64,000 nt of DNA. Origin: Sipunculus nudus (taxonomy: Eukaryota; Annelida; Sipuncula; Golfingiida; Sipunculidae). Where the stretch lies: positions 26,380,840-26,444,839 of the forward strand of contig CM049322.1 of assembly GCA_026874595.1 (NCBI GenBank), given 5' to 3'. Below the pieces are notes generated by a model. That model was given only the letters and a program-made list of their open reading frames with translations. It ran no database searches and was not told the DNA's origin. Below, in pieces: positions 13,561 through 26,600 of the stretch (positions are counted from its first letter, which is position 1; each line of letters begins with the position of its first letter). A program made the position numbers and the translations under genes.

Positions 13561-14765
13561 GATCAGTTGTCATTCTGTGGGAATTTCATGAAGAAAGCTG
13601 GCAACATACATCATTTTAAAGCTTATACCCTCAGCAATCCGAAATTCCATGTTGCCATTTTTTTCCTACAGTTTCAATGTCACCAAACAAAGGAAAGGTC
13701 ATGGCTTTTAATATATTTTGAATTTAAAAATATAGTGTCAGTTGTCATTCCAACGGAATTTCATGAAAATAACTGGCAACATATACCATTTTAAAGATTT
13801 TAATATTATCAATCTAAAAATCTAGGTAAGGGGTTTTGATATTTATTGAATTTTTCATGGCCAGTTGTCATTCTGTGGGAATTTCATGAAAATAACTGAC
13901 AATATGCATCATTTTAAAGCTTATTACCTTGTCAGTCTAAAAACATATGTTTCCACATTTTCTTAATGAAATAAAAATCAATCAACAAGGTCAAGGTCAA
14001 GGATTTTGAAACCCCTTTGTCTTTATTTGGTTTTTCCTTGGGGATTTCATGAGGGAGGAAAGCGAGCGTCATATATTATGTTAAAGCTGACATTCATATC
14101 AATCTAAAAATCACTGTTGAAATTTACTCCCTTCAGATCTTAGGCCAACATACAAGGTCAAGGTCATAACTTTTAATATTTCATGATTTTTCTAGGGTCA
14201 GTTGTTATTAAATTGAATATTTATAAAAGCTTTGGCAATATACATATAATTTTAAAGATTATAACCATATCAATGGAAATATCAATCTTGCCATCTTTTC
14301 TATGCAGATTCAAAGTGAACAAACAAGGTCAAGGTCAAGGTTTTTTATATTTCTTTATTTTTGGGGTCAATTTTTATTCTGTGGGATTTTTATGAGTAAA
14401 GCTTGCAACAAGGCCATAACTTTAAATATTTCTTGATTTTTCCAGGGTCAGTTGTTATAAAATGGAATATTCATAAAAAAACATAACAATACATATATTT
14501 ATAAAAATTAGAACCATATCAATTGAAACATCAATGTTGCCATCTTTTCTCTGCAGATTCAAAGTGAACAAACAAGGTCAAGCTTTTAAATTTTTCTTTA
14601 TTTTCAGGGGTCAGTTTTTATTCTGTGGGATTTTTATGAGTAAAGCTTGCAAAATACATCATGTTAAATATTGTAACCTTGTAAATATATGAATATTGTT
14701 GCCATTTTACGATGCAGTTTCAAGGTCAACAAACAAGGTCAAGGTCATGGCTTTTGAAATAAAAA
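13561..14765 (+). repeat. Tandem array of diverged units ('tcagttgtcattctgtggga')
   Basis: Seven or eight units of uneven length (about 85 to 190 bp). Each has 'cagttgtcattctgtgggaa', 'atttcatgaaaataactggc', 'ttttaaagcttataacc', 'ttgccattttttctatgcag' and a 'aaggtcaaggtcat' junction. Units begin near 13565, 13737, 13860, 14197, 14360, 14445 and 14605. No element ends were recognised. It resembles the E-type array at 57200-58750 in carrying the AAGGTCAAGGTCA motif but is otherwise different. Confidence 0.7.
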
Positions 14766-16950
14766 TATCTTTATTGCTATAGAAATTACGTACGTCAATG
14801 ACATTCTTTGAAAGCATATTCCTGTTGTGTAATATTTTGCGTTTGAGCTTCACTGAGGTTTGATATCGTTAGGTCATTAAAGATCAATGCACTGAAATGA
14901 TAGTTAACAGTCAGTTGTCTGGTTATAAGCTGTCATGCAATTTCCTTGAAAGGTGGAGACAATATATATTGTAGCTCAAGACATGGGAATTTAAATACTG
15001 CTACTTTTTTTCTCAAGAAAATTTGATATCAAATATTAAGGTTTAGTGCAATTTTCTGTTCAACATCTGGGCCCACACTTACAAAAATCTGTGCCCTGAG
15101 CAGAGAACTGTTACAATGGACATTTTGGAACAAATATATTACGAGACCGTGGAGACTGTCTCTGGGGCCACTGGCAAGCTCGTGGTATTTGGGCATAACT
15201 GACATATGTCAGTCTAGGTACAAGCTACTAGGTAAGAACAAGGATAGTAGATCTTTAAGCAATCCATCTATTAGGTATATATTTATCCATTAATTTTGTA
15301 TTGCAAAGTTAAAGCTTTTATATGACTTATTACATAACACTGACTGGTTACAATGAAATCTTTCAATCTGTAAAAGACATATTTCAAAAGAACTTGTTTG
15401 GTTCAGTTTTGTTTTTAATTGTTCATCTTGACAAAGAGAATGGCAATGAACTACGTTATTTTGATTTTGTGATCCCATAGTAAATCTTTGTTCAACAGCC
15501 TTCAACAGTTAGAAGATTTCACTTCTAGTGGGCTCAAAAGCATCTCTGTGCTCGTGCTTAACATTTCACAGTGAATTCCAGGAGTCTGAGGAGCTTTCAC
15601 AGGGTTCAGATTGTTCTCTATGTAACCACTTTACAGTGATCTACATGACAAAACTCATGCTGCTGTGACCAGAACAGTTTATTACTCTTATATATGATGT
15701 TCCACATACACAAAGGAAAGTAGTACAAGTTTGGCTGGCACCTATTGAAAATACACAAAATATGGTAGCGGTAAGTCTCGGGCGAGCACAGCTCATGAAC
15801 ACATAGAGTGCCAAATAGACATGATAAACATGAAAAGGTATTACGAAAAGGTATTACAAATAACCAGTCACCACGACCATAAAAAACACATGGCAATGTA
15901 CAGTAACATGATGACTCATATTACTCACCATAACATAGTTATAACAGACTGTCTGTCTTACACTTACAGTTATACAGTACCAAAGTAATGCAGTGTCAAA
16001 GTACATGTTTTAGTCCACACAAACATAACTCTTTCAGAGTAAACAGTATATGTTTAACAACTGTGATATTTGCTAAATAAACATTTAATACACACAAATA
16101 TATAATAAGTATTACAGTGTCTTACTGAGTGTTACTGAATGTTACTGAGTGCTCAAACTGCAGCATATTACACATAAGCCTAATCTATATACCCTATACT
16201 GGTATCAAACAATTTCATGTTATACCTGCACACAGCCTATACAGCCACTGGAAACAGCACATAAGGATCTACTGGACTGGAGTGTGACTCCTGAGCTGGC
16301 ACCAACACCCTGGACCAAGTGCTATCAAATGACATATGAAAGGACCAATTTACTATGATGCCTTACTCGTCCATATCCGAAATGTAAACCATCAATTCTC
16401 CAACATTATTTAAATGCGACACCGACTCGGGTACATACCAATAAATGAATATCTTGGCGATAATCTGGAGACATTGAAATAACTACGCAGGAAATCCGAA
16501 CATGCAACTCTACCCCTGTATGGCGTTAATAAAAGTTATTATAACTAATTTATTAAACACCTACGCCATCACTCTATGCCAATAAATCAGTAAACATCAT
16601 AATGAGAGAGGTCTGTTGGCTACAAAACATCTCCTGGCGGGCATTAGCTGTAACAAGCACAACACAGGAAACAATTCCAATGTACACGAACAGGGCGCAA
16701 ACCATGTGCCTTCTCGTGAATTGTGACTTAACACTTCCTATTGCGCAGAACATGATGCCCAGACATTAAAAACTACTTTTGACTGACCGAAGTCGACATC
16801 TATCGGCGGAGCGACAAACTAATCTCTTTGACGTCTGCTACATCTAGCAAGAAATTTCTAGCCTTTGGAGAGGGCGATATTTGATATTTGAACGTAACAT
16901 TTTTTAAGATATAAATATTATCAACTGGTTACACATGAAACTGTAAATAA
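14766..16950. other. Repeat-poor unassigned DNA
   Basis: I see no match here to the families that fill the rest of the window and no convincing exon. The longest ORF (minus strand, 15618-15896, 92 codons) has no recognisable domain. The 2.2 kb are a good place to look for single-copy host sequence. Confidence 0.5.
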
Positions 16951-19900
16951 ACAAGGCCTTCAGGCCTAATGCGAATCTGTGCATTGGGAAATACACCGGG
17001 TATAATGCTTTAATGCTGGACCATTACTTCTCAAGTATATGAACAATGCAAGTACTAAACATTTTAAATAAGAAATTACACAAACATCACTGCTGAAATT
17101 CTGGCATGGGTGCACACAACACAAAAATGATTGTAGCTGGCATCACCAGTCTTGTATACGACAAAGCTATTCGATATGTATATATATATATATGCCCAAT
17201 TTCAGGCTGATATATCAAATTCCTCTGTAGAAATAAGCAGGCACACACACTGTGCAAAAGTCATTGTAGGTGGCGACACTTGTCTTGTGAATGAGAAAGC
17301 CAACAAAGACATATAGACAGGTCAAAATATCAGGCCAATACATCAAAATTACCTTAAGTCTGATGCATGGGGCTGACCAGGCTTAGTTGTGCAAGGCAGT
17401 TGCCCCGAGTGAACTGTGACAAATTTGCTGGCTCAGGCTACTGCACTGAGTGAACTCCTGACCTGCACTGGCTAGACTGAGTGAACTCTTGACCTGTTGC
17501 ATAATCTGACACAGTTGGCTGTCTGCCAAAGCTATAAATAGATCAAGGCTGAACTTTGTTGCCAAATCTGATGCAGTGGGCAGTCTGTTAACACTATGAA
17601 TGGAATGCAGCTACTGCACTGAGTGAACTCCTGACCTATACCTGGCTGCACTGAGTGAACTCTTGACCTGTTGCCTAATCTGATAAAGTTGGCAGTCTGC
17701 CAAAGCTATAAATAGATCAAGACTGACCTCTAGCCTGTTGCCAAGTCTGAAATAGTAGCCACACCATTGCATAAACTTATGCAGGGGCCCTGCCCTGAGG
17801 GGCATGACACCCATGAGGTGATCACATGGTGCCAATGAGGTGTTCACATGTCGCCCATGAGGTGATCACATGTCACCAATGAGGTGATCACATGCCTTGT
17901 GCTTGAATGCACTGATTGAACTCTTGACCTAAATCTGGCTGCACTGAATGAACTGTTGATCTGTTGCCAAATCTGAAACAGTTGGCAGTTTCTCAACCTA
18001 TTTAAAGATACAGACACAATCTTGGAGTGTTGGTGAATCTGTTTACACATACTGAAAGACTTTGGCTAAAATGCTTTTTTTTCAGGCTGACATATTCATA
18101 AACTTTTTATCACAATATCTAGAATAATTAAAGATGCAGTTCTTTCATTGTTAAAGGTCCAATAATTCTGCCAAAAATCATTCAAGTAAACTTGAACAAA
18201 GGCCACCTACGAATAATTTTTGTGCAATGTTACAGAAGTTATAATTGAACCTATAATTTTTGTAGAAGAACAGTTTTGCAGTCCTCAGTTTGAAATAGAC
18301 ATAATAATGGCCATAAGACCAACAAAAGCTTTTCTGATATGATTGAAAGAACCATGTCCTAGGATAATTCTTTTGAAAAATTGAACGATTCAACATGACA
18401 GTTTCATTATGAACATTTTAAGCTGAAAGAGGCTAAAATTATGAGGTTTTTGCCCATAAAAAACGGTCAATGTAGGTGGCACCACAAAATCTGCAACTCC
18501 AAATATGAGTCATGTGACCAACATTTGCACAATACTTGGTAATGCTCGCTTCTGTCATTTCTGAGATTACTATGTCAGTATGCTTACTTGGCCAAATGAC
18601 TGTTCAAATTCATGTAACTCCACTAAAATTCATCAAATGCAAACCATTGCCTCTGGGATCATTTCTGTAAAATATTGAACAATTTGGCTGGACCGTTTAC
18701 AAGAAGACTTTTAAAGGTTTTTCAGCTTTTCCCCTATAAAATCTAAGTAAATGCAGATAGCAAAAAATAAGCTGAATCCCACAACATTTGATATGTGACA
18801 GATTATTGCATAAAATCTGGGGATGGTAGCTCCTGCTATTCCGTAGAAATTATGGGTTGATATACAGATGACCAATGACCCCCATACAAAAAAAGGTCAA
18901 TGCAGGTCGCGCCACCAAAACCTGAATTTCATATATGACTCATGTGACCAACACTGGCATAAAATTTGGTGATGAAAGCTCTGGCCGTTTCTGAGATTGT
19001 CATTTTAGTATGCTTTTTTGGACAGATGACCAAGTTCAACTTCCTGTAATTCAGCCAAAATTCACCGAACTTAAACCATTTGAACAAACTTGAGAGAGAT
19101 GGTATAAAAGATTATTTCTGTGAAATATTTAACAAATTGGCTTGACCGTTTCGTCGGAGAAGATTTTTAAAGGTTTTTTAGCTTTTTCTCTATAAAATCT
19201 GAGAAAATGCAGATTTTTTCAGATGGCTAATTTTTTGCATTAAATTTCATGATGCTAGCTCCAGTTGTTTTCGAAATAGTATGGGTTAACGTATACCTGT
19301 GATTGTAAACATTGCCTGGCATGAGGAATATCTAAGTCATAAATCTACATTTTTTAAAAGTTTTTAAAAAACATTCTTGTCAATATTAACCATAGATAAC
19401 CTGAAATCTAAATGTCTGGAGGCATGATGTAATGGATGCTGATAAACTGGTTCCAGGCTAGATGTATCTGCTTCACACAGCTAACATATATGGTAAAATG
19501 ACTCAATTCAATCTTTATAATTCAGCCAAAATTCATTCTTTCAAACCATAAAAGACAATTATTCAGGAGATTATTCTTGTAAAATATTAAACAAATTTGC
19601 CTCAGTGGCGTCAGTCAAAAAACGTTTTGCAGGTTTATAACCCATATGGGAAAATAAAGCAAACTGGCCAAGTTCAGCTTCCCATAACTCAGCCAAAAAG
19701 CACTGAACCCTAACCATTTGAACAAATTTGAATTATCAACATCTAAGGATAATTAATGTGTGAGATTTAAGAATTTGGCCCAGTGGTTTTTGAGAAGAAG
19801 ATCTTTGTAGCCACTGAGCTAAAATTGGCTGTTATGGCATATGACTAAATTCAGCTTCCTGTAATTCAGCCAAAAGTCACTGAACAGACCATTTGAACAA

Positions 19901-20520
19901 ACTTCAGAAAGCACTACCCTAGGATCATTTCTGTGCGATATTAAACAATTTGGCCAAATGGTTTCAGAGAAGAAGTTTTTTGTAGTTGTAATTGTGATAC
20001 GGGCACTGATGACCCCAATAGAAAAAAGGACGATGCAGGTGGCGCCGCCAATACCTCAATTTCAGATATGACTTATGTGACCAACATTGGCATAAAATTT
20101 GGTGATGAAAGCTCCAGCCGTTTCTAAGATTGTAATTTTAGTATGCTTTTTTGGACAGATGACTAAGTTCAACTAGCTTAACTCGTCCAAAAATCACCAA
20201 ACTTAAACCATTCGAACAAACTTGAGAGAGATTGTTCCAGGGATCATTTCTGTGAAATATTGAACAATTTGGCAGGAAAGTTTCGGAGAAGAAGATTTTT
20301 AAAGCTTTTTTAGCTTTTTCCCTATAAAATCTAAGAAAATGCAGTTAGAAAAAAATAAACAAAATCCCATAGAGTTTATCAGATGACTGATTATTTGCAA
20401 AAAATTTGGTGATGCTAGCTCCTGCCGTTTTTGAGATAGCTATGGTTAACGTACAGACAAGACAGGACGTACAACGCACGACGGACGCCGCCGCACCATC
20501 GCATAAGCTCACAGGTTCGC
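16951..20520 (+). mobile_element. HLE-B1, 3.6-kb family B element
   Basis: The 5' end ACAAGGCCTTCAGGCC forms a palindrome, followed by the 5' subterminal repeat in the form GCGAATCTGTG. The core holds: (i) 'gtagctggcatcaccagtct' units; (ii) many short 'ctgcactgagtgaactcttg' units with 'gttggcagtctgccaaagct' (17340-18060); (iii) long units near 18470, 18905 and 20036 with 'aatttggtgatgaaagctcc' and palindrome variants. The 3' end has ACGACGGACGCCG, then CACAGGTTCGC at 20510-20520. The usual TAAAAA is replaced by other sequence. Confidence 0.75.
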
Positions 20521-20734
20521 AGCCTGTGTGTGATGATATCCACTTTTCTCGCCAATTTTATGAAAACTCCAAGGGATTTCCTTTATTTAATAAAGGTCAG
20601 ATAGGTGATTGGGCCCCTCTAAAGACCACCCTGCACGTCAAGATACAAGATGCTAGGTCCAGTCATTATGATTTGCGCACTGTTAACAGATGATCACATC
20701 TTTAAAAGGCTCAAAAATAGAGACAAAAATCATA
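20521..20734 (+). repeat. HLE-A core fragment
   Basis: The text 'gatgctaggtccagtcatta', 'tgttaacagatgatcaca' and 'ctcaaaaatagag' places this piece in the family A 335-bp unit, between two family B elements. Confidence 0.55.
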
Positions 20735-20906
20735 ACAAGGCCTACAGGCCTAATGCAAACCTGTGCAAAATTTAGGAGTATGAATGGAGGTTTATTTTTA
20801 AAATATAATATTGATTCTCCTAAGTCCTGTATATCTACCTTAGTCATTATGATTTCAGCAAAATGGACGTTTCTGACCTGCAAGTTTTGGACTAGAAAAT
20901 TTTAAA

Positions 20907-21975
20907 ACCAGAATATGGGTAGTCGACAAGCCACTATGTGTATCCGCATAAATCAGAGTGGGACGGGTCAAGTGAGGCATGGATTAAGTGGCAAGGGGAA
21001 TAGAGCGTGGTGTGTTGCATATTAGCATGGATGTCTGCAGCTTAAACGTGAATGTAGGTGGTGCCACCTGTCATAAAATTGATAAAATTGTCCAGGATGT
21101 ATAAACCTGCAAAATTTCAGGTGGATAAGTCAAACCACTGCTGAGATATGAGTGATATTATCCAAAGGCAGATGAACAGATGAATACTGTGCATAAGTGG
21201 TTGCAGGTGGCGCCACCAGTTTTGCCTATAATGAAGAGCTATGCGAGATCTATAAACAAGCAAAATTTTGGCCCAATCGGTCAAACGGTTCCCGAGATAT
21301 GAGCTTGGATGTCTGCAGAGTAAACGTGAATGTAGGTGGCGCCACCTGTCAAAAAATCAAGAAAGCTGTCAAGGATGTAAAATACGTGCAAAATCTCAAA
21401 TGTGGAAAAGTCAAACCACTGCTGAGATATGAGTGATTTTAACCTAAGGCAGATGAACAGATGGACGCTGTGCATAAATGGTTGCAGGTGGCACCACCAG
21501 ATTTGCCTATGATGAAGAGCTATGTGAGATCTATACACATGCAAAATTTTGGCCTAATTGGTCAAACGGTTCCTGAGATATGAGCTTGGATGTCTACAGA
21601 GTAAATGTAAATGTAAGTGGCGCCACCTCTCATAAAATCGAGAAAGCTGTCCATGATGTATAAACCTGCAATTTTTTAGGTGGATAAGTCAAACCACTGC
21701 TGAGATATGAGTAATTTTATCCCAAGGCAGATGAACAGATGGACGCTGTGCAAAAATGGTTGCAGGTGGCGCCACCATTTTTAGTGTATGTTATAAAGCT
21801 ATCAAAGAGCTACATTTGTGCAAAATTGTTAGCCTGATCGGTCAAACGGTTCCCGAGATATGTAGGTTTATGTGTGGAAACAGACGCACAAATGGACACT
21901 GGGCAGCAAGGAAAGGTCAGAGGTCAACCAAAAATGAAGGCGCAGCAGTTCACATGTGACCTGATGATAAAACCG
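20907..21975 (+). mobile_element. HLE-D2, 3'-truncated
   Basis: Starts ACCAGAATATGGGTAGTC and then 'gtgtatccgcataaatcaga'. It has three 'gttgcaGGTGG' palindromes with spacing of about 280 bp (21206, 21482 variant, 21764), alternating with 'aatgtaGGTGG' copies at 21057 (variant) and 21338. The D 3' hairpin is absent; similarity ends near 21975. Confidence 0.65.
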
Positions 21976-22061
21976 ATTCGCTTAAAATGCAAACCAAGTT
22001 TTTTCAAACAGTTGAAAGATATAGTTCCAAAAATCTGGGAATTCTGCATCTAAACATTGTG

Positions 22062-22126
22062 TCCCGACATCTAGACGCTGTGTCTAGAAGTCTAGACACA
22101 TTGTCTAGACACCCCCCCCCCCCCCC
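22062..22126. repeat. TCTAGA hairpin cluster and poly-C run
   Basis: Four TCTAGA-type sites within about 45 bases, including the hairpin TGTCTAGA-AG-TCTAGACA, followed by a run of 17 or so C. A related cluster without the long C run lies at 49252-49290 in another family B element, before the same 'gagccaggtcagttgc' text. The minus strand could form a G-quadruplex. Confidence 0.7.
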
Positions 22127-22909
22127 GAGCCAGGTCAGTTGCCATGGTGATGTCTGGACCCCACCTGTTTGTACTGAGTGACCTCTTGACTTGGCTGCAT
22201 GAAGTCAAATCTGTTTTCAAATACAGAAAGCCTTTTTCAATTGGCTACAATGCTTTTTTAAAACTGTATTTACCCAATCTATTCTTATTAAACTGGCAGA
22301 ACCCTACCATAGATTAATTCTTGTAAAGTTTAAACCAATCAGCTGAACAGTTTCATCATAAATCAGTGTATAAGCTAGAAGAGTTTAAAATTACATTTTC
22401 ACTTGTAAAAAACACATCAATGTAGGTGGCGCAACCAATACCTCAAAATCAGATATGACATATGTGACAAACATTGGTATAAAATTTGGTCATTATAGCT
22501 CTACCTGTTTCTGAGATTTTAATTTTAGTGTGCTTTTTTGGACAGATGACTAAGTTCAACCTCCTGTAACTTGGCAAAAAATCTCCAAACTGGAACCATT
22601 CGAACAAACCTGAGAGAGATTGTTCCAGGGATCATTTCTGTGAAATATTGGACAATTTGGCTGGACAGTTTCAGAGAAAAAGATTTTTAAAGGTTTTTAA
22701 GCTTTTTCTCTATAAAATCTAAATTAATGCAGATACCCAATAATAAGCTCCAGGGCACCAAGTTTCACATGTGACAAATTCTTACATATATAATTTGGAG
22801 CTGCTAGCTCAGACAGTTTCTGACTTACAGCCATGGACGGCGGATGGCTGACGACGGACGGACGACGCTGCGCCATCGCATAAGCTCACAGGTTTGCTAA
22901 AAAGTTGAA

Positions 22910-25900
22910 ACAAGGCCTACAGGCCTATTGCGAACCTGTGCAATGAGATTACACCAGGTATAATGCTTCAATGCTGGACCATTACTTTTCAAGAACATGT
23001 GTAACATGTATATGAACAATGTAAGTACTTAACACTTAGAACAAGAAACAATTAAACAAACATCACTGCTGCAATTCTGGCATGGGAGCACACAACACAA
23101 AAACTAGAATATGGGTAGTCAACAAGTGACTACGTGTATCCGCCAAAATCAGAGTGGGAAAGGTGAAGTGAGGCATGGATTGAGTGGCAAGGGGAAATAG
23201 ACTGAGGTGTGTTGCATAATAGCCTGGAGGTCTGCAGCCAAAATGTGTATGTAGGTTGCGCCACCTACCACAAAATCCAGAAAGCTGTCCAAGATGTATA
23301 AACATGCAAAATTTTAGGCAGATCAGTCAAACCACTACTGAGATATGAGTGATTTTAGCCCACAGCAGACAAACAGACCAACCCTGTGCAAAAATGGTGG
23401 CAGGTGGCGCCACCAATTTTGTGAATGATTAAGAGATATGTGAGATCTATACACATGCAAAATTTTGGCCCAACTGGTCAAACAGTTCTCGAGATATAAG
23501 CTTGGATGTCTGCAGCTTAAAACGTGAATGTACGTGGCGCCACCTGTCATAAAATCAAGAAAGCTGTCCAGGATGTATACACATGCAAAATTTCAGGTGG
23601 ATAAGTCAAACCACTTCTGAGATATGAGTGATTTTATCCCAAAGCAGATGAACAGATGGACGCTGTGCAAAAATGGTGGCAGGTGCCAATTTTGTGTATG
23701 ATTAAGAGATATGTGAGATCTATACACATGCAAAATTTCAGGGGGATATGTCAAACCAGTCCTGAGATATAAGCCTGAATGTCTGCAGCATATACATAAA
23801 TGTAGGTGGCGCCACCTGCCAAAAAATCCAGAAAGATATCCAAGATGTGTAAACATGCAAAAGTTTAAGCAGTGAGTCAATCCACTACTATGAGTGATTT
23901 TAGCCCCAGCAGACAAACAGACGGACGCTGTGCAAAAATGGTAGCAGGTGGCACCACCAATTTTGTGTATGATTAAGAGCCATGTGAGATCTATACACAT
24001 GCAAAATTTCAGGGGGATATGTCAAACCAGTCCTGAGATATAAGCCTGAATGTCTGCAGCATATGCATAAATGTAGGTGGTGCCTAAGAAAGCTGCCCAA
24101 GATGTATACACATGCATAATTTCAGGTTGATAAGTCCAACCAATGTAGAGATATGAGTGTTTTTATCCCAAGGCAGATGAACAGATGGACGCTGTGCAAA
24201 AATAGTTGCAGGTGGCGCCACCATTTTTTAGTGTATGTTATAAAGCTTTCCAAGGGCTACATTTGTGCAAAATCTTTAGCCTTATTGGTCAAACGGTTCC
24301 CAAGATGTGTGGGTTTATGTGTGGAAACAGACGCACAAATGGACCCTGGGCAGAAAGGAAATGTCAGAGGTCAACCAAAAATGAGGGCGCAGCAGTTCAC
24401 ATGTGACCGATCATAATTCCGAATTTTAAAAAATTCTGCCCAGTGGTTATGGAGGAGTGCTCCGGAAACCTGTGCGGTGATGGCGGCAGCGTCAGCGTCT
24501 GACTGAAAACATACTATTCGTAAAACCCTGTTTTGCGGATACAATGACTGTAGCTGGCACTACCAGTCTTATATACAACGAAGAGATATATACATATGCC
24601 CAATGTCAGACTGATATGTCAAACCCCTCCTGTGAAATAAGCAGGGACATACACTGTGCAAAAATTACTGTAGGTGGAGCCACTAGTCTTGTACACTATA
24701 AAGCTACCCGATATGTATAAACATGCCCAATTTTAAGCTTATGTATCAAATTCCTCTGTAGAAATAAGCAGGCGCATACACTGCAAAAGTCAATGTAGGT
24801 GGCACCACCTGTCTTGTATATGAGAATACCATCAAAGACACATAGACAGGTCAAAATATCAGTCAAATACATCAAACTTCCCCAGAGTTTGATGCACTGG
24901 ACTGACAAGGCTTAGGTGAGTAAGGCAGTTGCCCCCGAGTGAACTGTGACAAAATGCTGCCTCAAGCTACTGCACTGAGTGAACTCTTGACCTGCACCTG
25001 GCTAGACTGAGTGAACTTATGACCTGTACCTGGCTGCACTGAGTGAACTCAACCTGTTGCATAATCTGAAACACTTGGCAGTCTACCAAAGCTATATATA
25101 GATTTAGGCTGAACTTTGGTGCCAAATATGATGCAGTGAGCAGTCTGCCAAAGCTATAAATAGAATGCAGCTACTGCACTGAGTGAACTCTTGACCTATA
25201 CCTGGCTGCAGTTCTTCCAATCCTGGCACTGTGCCAAATCTATTTATAGTGCTGACATCATCTTTGCTAATGACCAACATCAAGGCACTGGCAATCTGCC
25301 AATGGTAAACCAAGTGCTGCCATCTGTACACAGAAGTGGTCCCTACTTGAAATAACTGTGAAATTTATTTTCCCAATACAAAATGCTTTTCAGATGATTT
25401 TTAAAACTTTCTTGTCAATATTAACCAAAGATAACCTGAAATCTAAATGTCTATTGGCATGATGTAATAGATGCTGATAAACTGGTGCCAGGCTAGTTGT
25501 AACTGCATCACACAGCTAATATATATGGTAAAATGACTCAATTCAATCTCGATAATTCAGCCAAAAATCATTCATGTGGAACCATTAATGACAAATATTA
25601 TGAGAAATATTGTAGGGATTATTCTTGTAAAAGATTTAATAAACTGGCTTCAGTGGCATCAAGCCCAAAACAGACTAACGCACGCGTCATGCGTGCGCCA
25701 TGTGACAAATTCAAAACACACTAACACGGCCACAACGCGCACGACATGCGTCAGATTGGATGGTATTAACCAAGCACCTATTGTATTTTTTTTGTTTATC
25801 TTAAAGTAGTATTTTTGATATTCAGCATTGGATTACTTGTATACAAATATACATCTGTTTGTGACCAAACATTTTCTAACTGATGACCCCGTACAAAAAA

Positions 25901-26401
25901 GGCCGATGCAGGTGGCACCACCAATACCTCAATTTCAGATATGACCTATGTGACCAACATTGGTATAAAATTTGGTGATGATAGCTCCAACCGTTTATGA
26001 GATTTAAATTTTAATATGCTTTTTTGCACAGATAACAAAGTTCAACCTCCTGTAACTCGGCCAAAAATCTCCGAACTGGAACCATTCAAACAAACTCGAG
26101 AAAGATTGTTCCACGGATCATTTCTGTGAAATATTGGACAATTTGGCTGGACAGTTTCGGAGAAGAAGATTTTTAAAGCTTTTTTAGCATTTTCCCTATA
26201 AAATCTAAGAAAATGCAGTTAGAAAAAAAATAAACAAAATCCGATATAGTTTTTATTGATGACTGATTATTTGCAAAAACATTTTGTGATGCTTACTCTT
26301 TCTGTTTTCAAGATAGTATGGGTTAACGTACAGACTACGGACGACAGACGACGGACGATGCCACACCATCGCATAAGCTCACAAGTTGCTAAAAATTGAG
26401 G
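22910..26401 (+). mobile_element. HLE-B2, family B element split by HLE-D3
   Basis: The 5' end ACAAGGCCTACAGGCC and GCGAACCTGTG start right after the previous family B element. The left part runs to 'gcacacaacacaaaa' and resumes after the D insertion with 'tgactgtagctggcactacc', the normal family B continuation. It then has gtgaactcttgacct units (24940-25230) and one long unit from 25900. The 3' end has GACGACGGACGATG and 'gcataagctcacaagttgct', closing in CTA at 26401. Confidence 0.75.
23103..24543 (+). mobile_element. HLE-D3, complete 1.44-kb family D element
   Basis: The type copy for family D. It starts ACTAGAATATGGGTAGTC; the hairpin GTAGTC...GACTAC is followed by GTGTATCCGCC. The core has perfect palindromes at about 23402, 23802 and 24210. 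A GC-rich 'ggcggcagcgtcagcg' tract precedes the 3' end 'cgtaaaaccctgttttgcgg' plus ATACA. The empty site is known from other family B copies (17109-17135 and 59900-59925: 'caacacaaaaa' directly followed by '(t/c)gattgtagctggc'), so the insertion lies between two A's with no duplication. Confidence 0.8.
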
Positions 26402-26600
26402 TTTTACCTTAATTTCTCAAAGGAACGAAGTTGCAAAGACCCAGTTTTCGGCTTGGTTGGAGATCTTGGGGACATCTAACATTATGCAGAATTTTGGATT
26501 CCTAGGTCTTATGGTTTCAAAACGTGCCACATCTACAGACGGATGGACGGACGGACAGACGGACGACTATAGCTGAGATGACTTATAGTCAGCTGAGCTA
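26402..26600 (+). mobile_element. HLE-A 3' fragment
   Basis: Joins directly to HLE-B2 at 'ctaaaaattgaggttttacc'. It contains 'ggatcttggggacatc'-type family A text, (GGAC)n at 26540-26563 and the family A hairpin ending at 26600. Confidence 0.7.

Larger units (their letters stand above)
20735..22899 (+). mobile_element. HLE-B, family B element holding HLE-D2
   Basis: The 5' end ACAAGGCCTACAGGCC is followed by 'gcaaacctgtg'. The 3' end at 22860-22899 has 'gcataagctcacaggtttgc' and CTA. A unit with 'aatttggtcattatagctc' precedes the 3' end, and a hairpin cluster plus poly-C run lie at 22060-22126. The left interior is unusual and short, and is cut by HLE-D2. Confidence 0.6.

Noticed and set aside
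15618-15896. 92-codon ORF on the minus strand, cysteine-rich, as a possible gene
   Set aside because: No signal peptide pattern, domain or splice context could be supported; length is within chance expectation.
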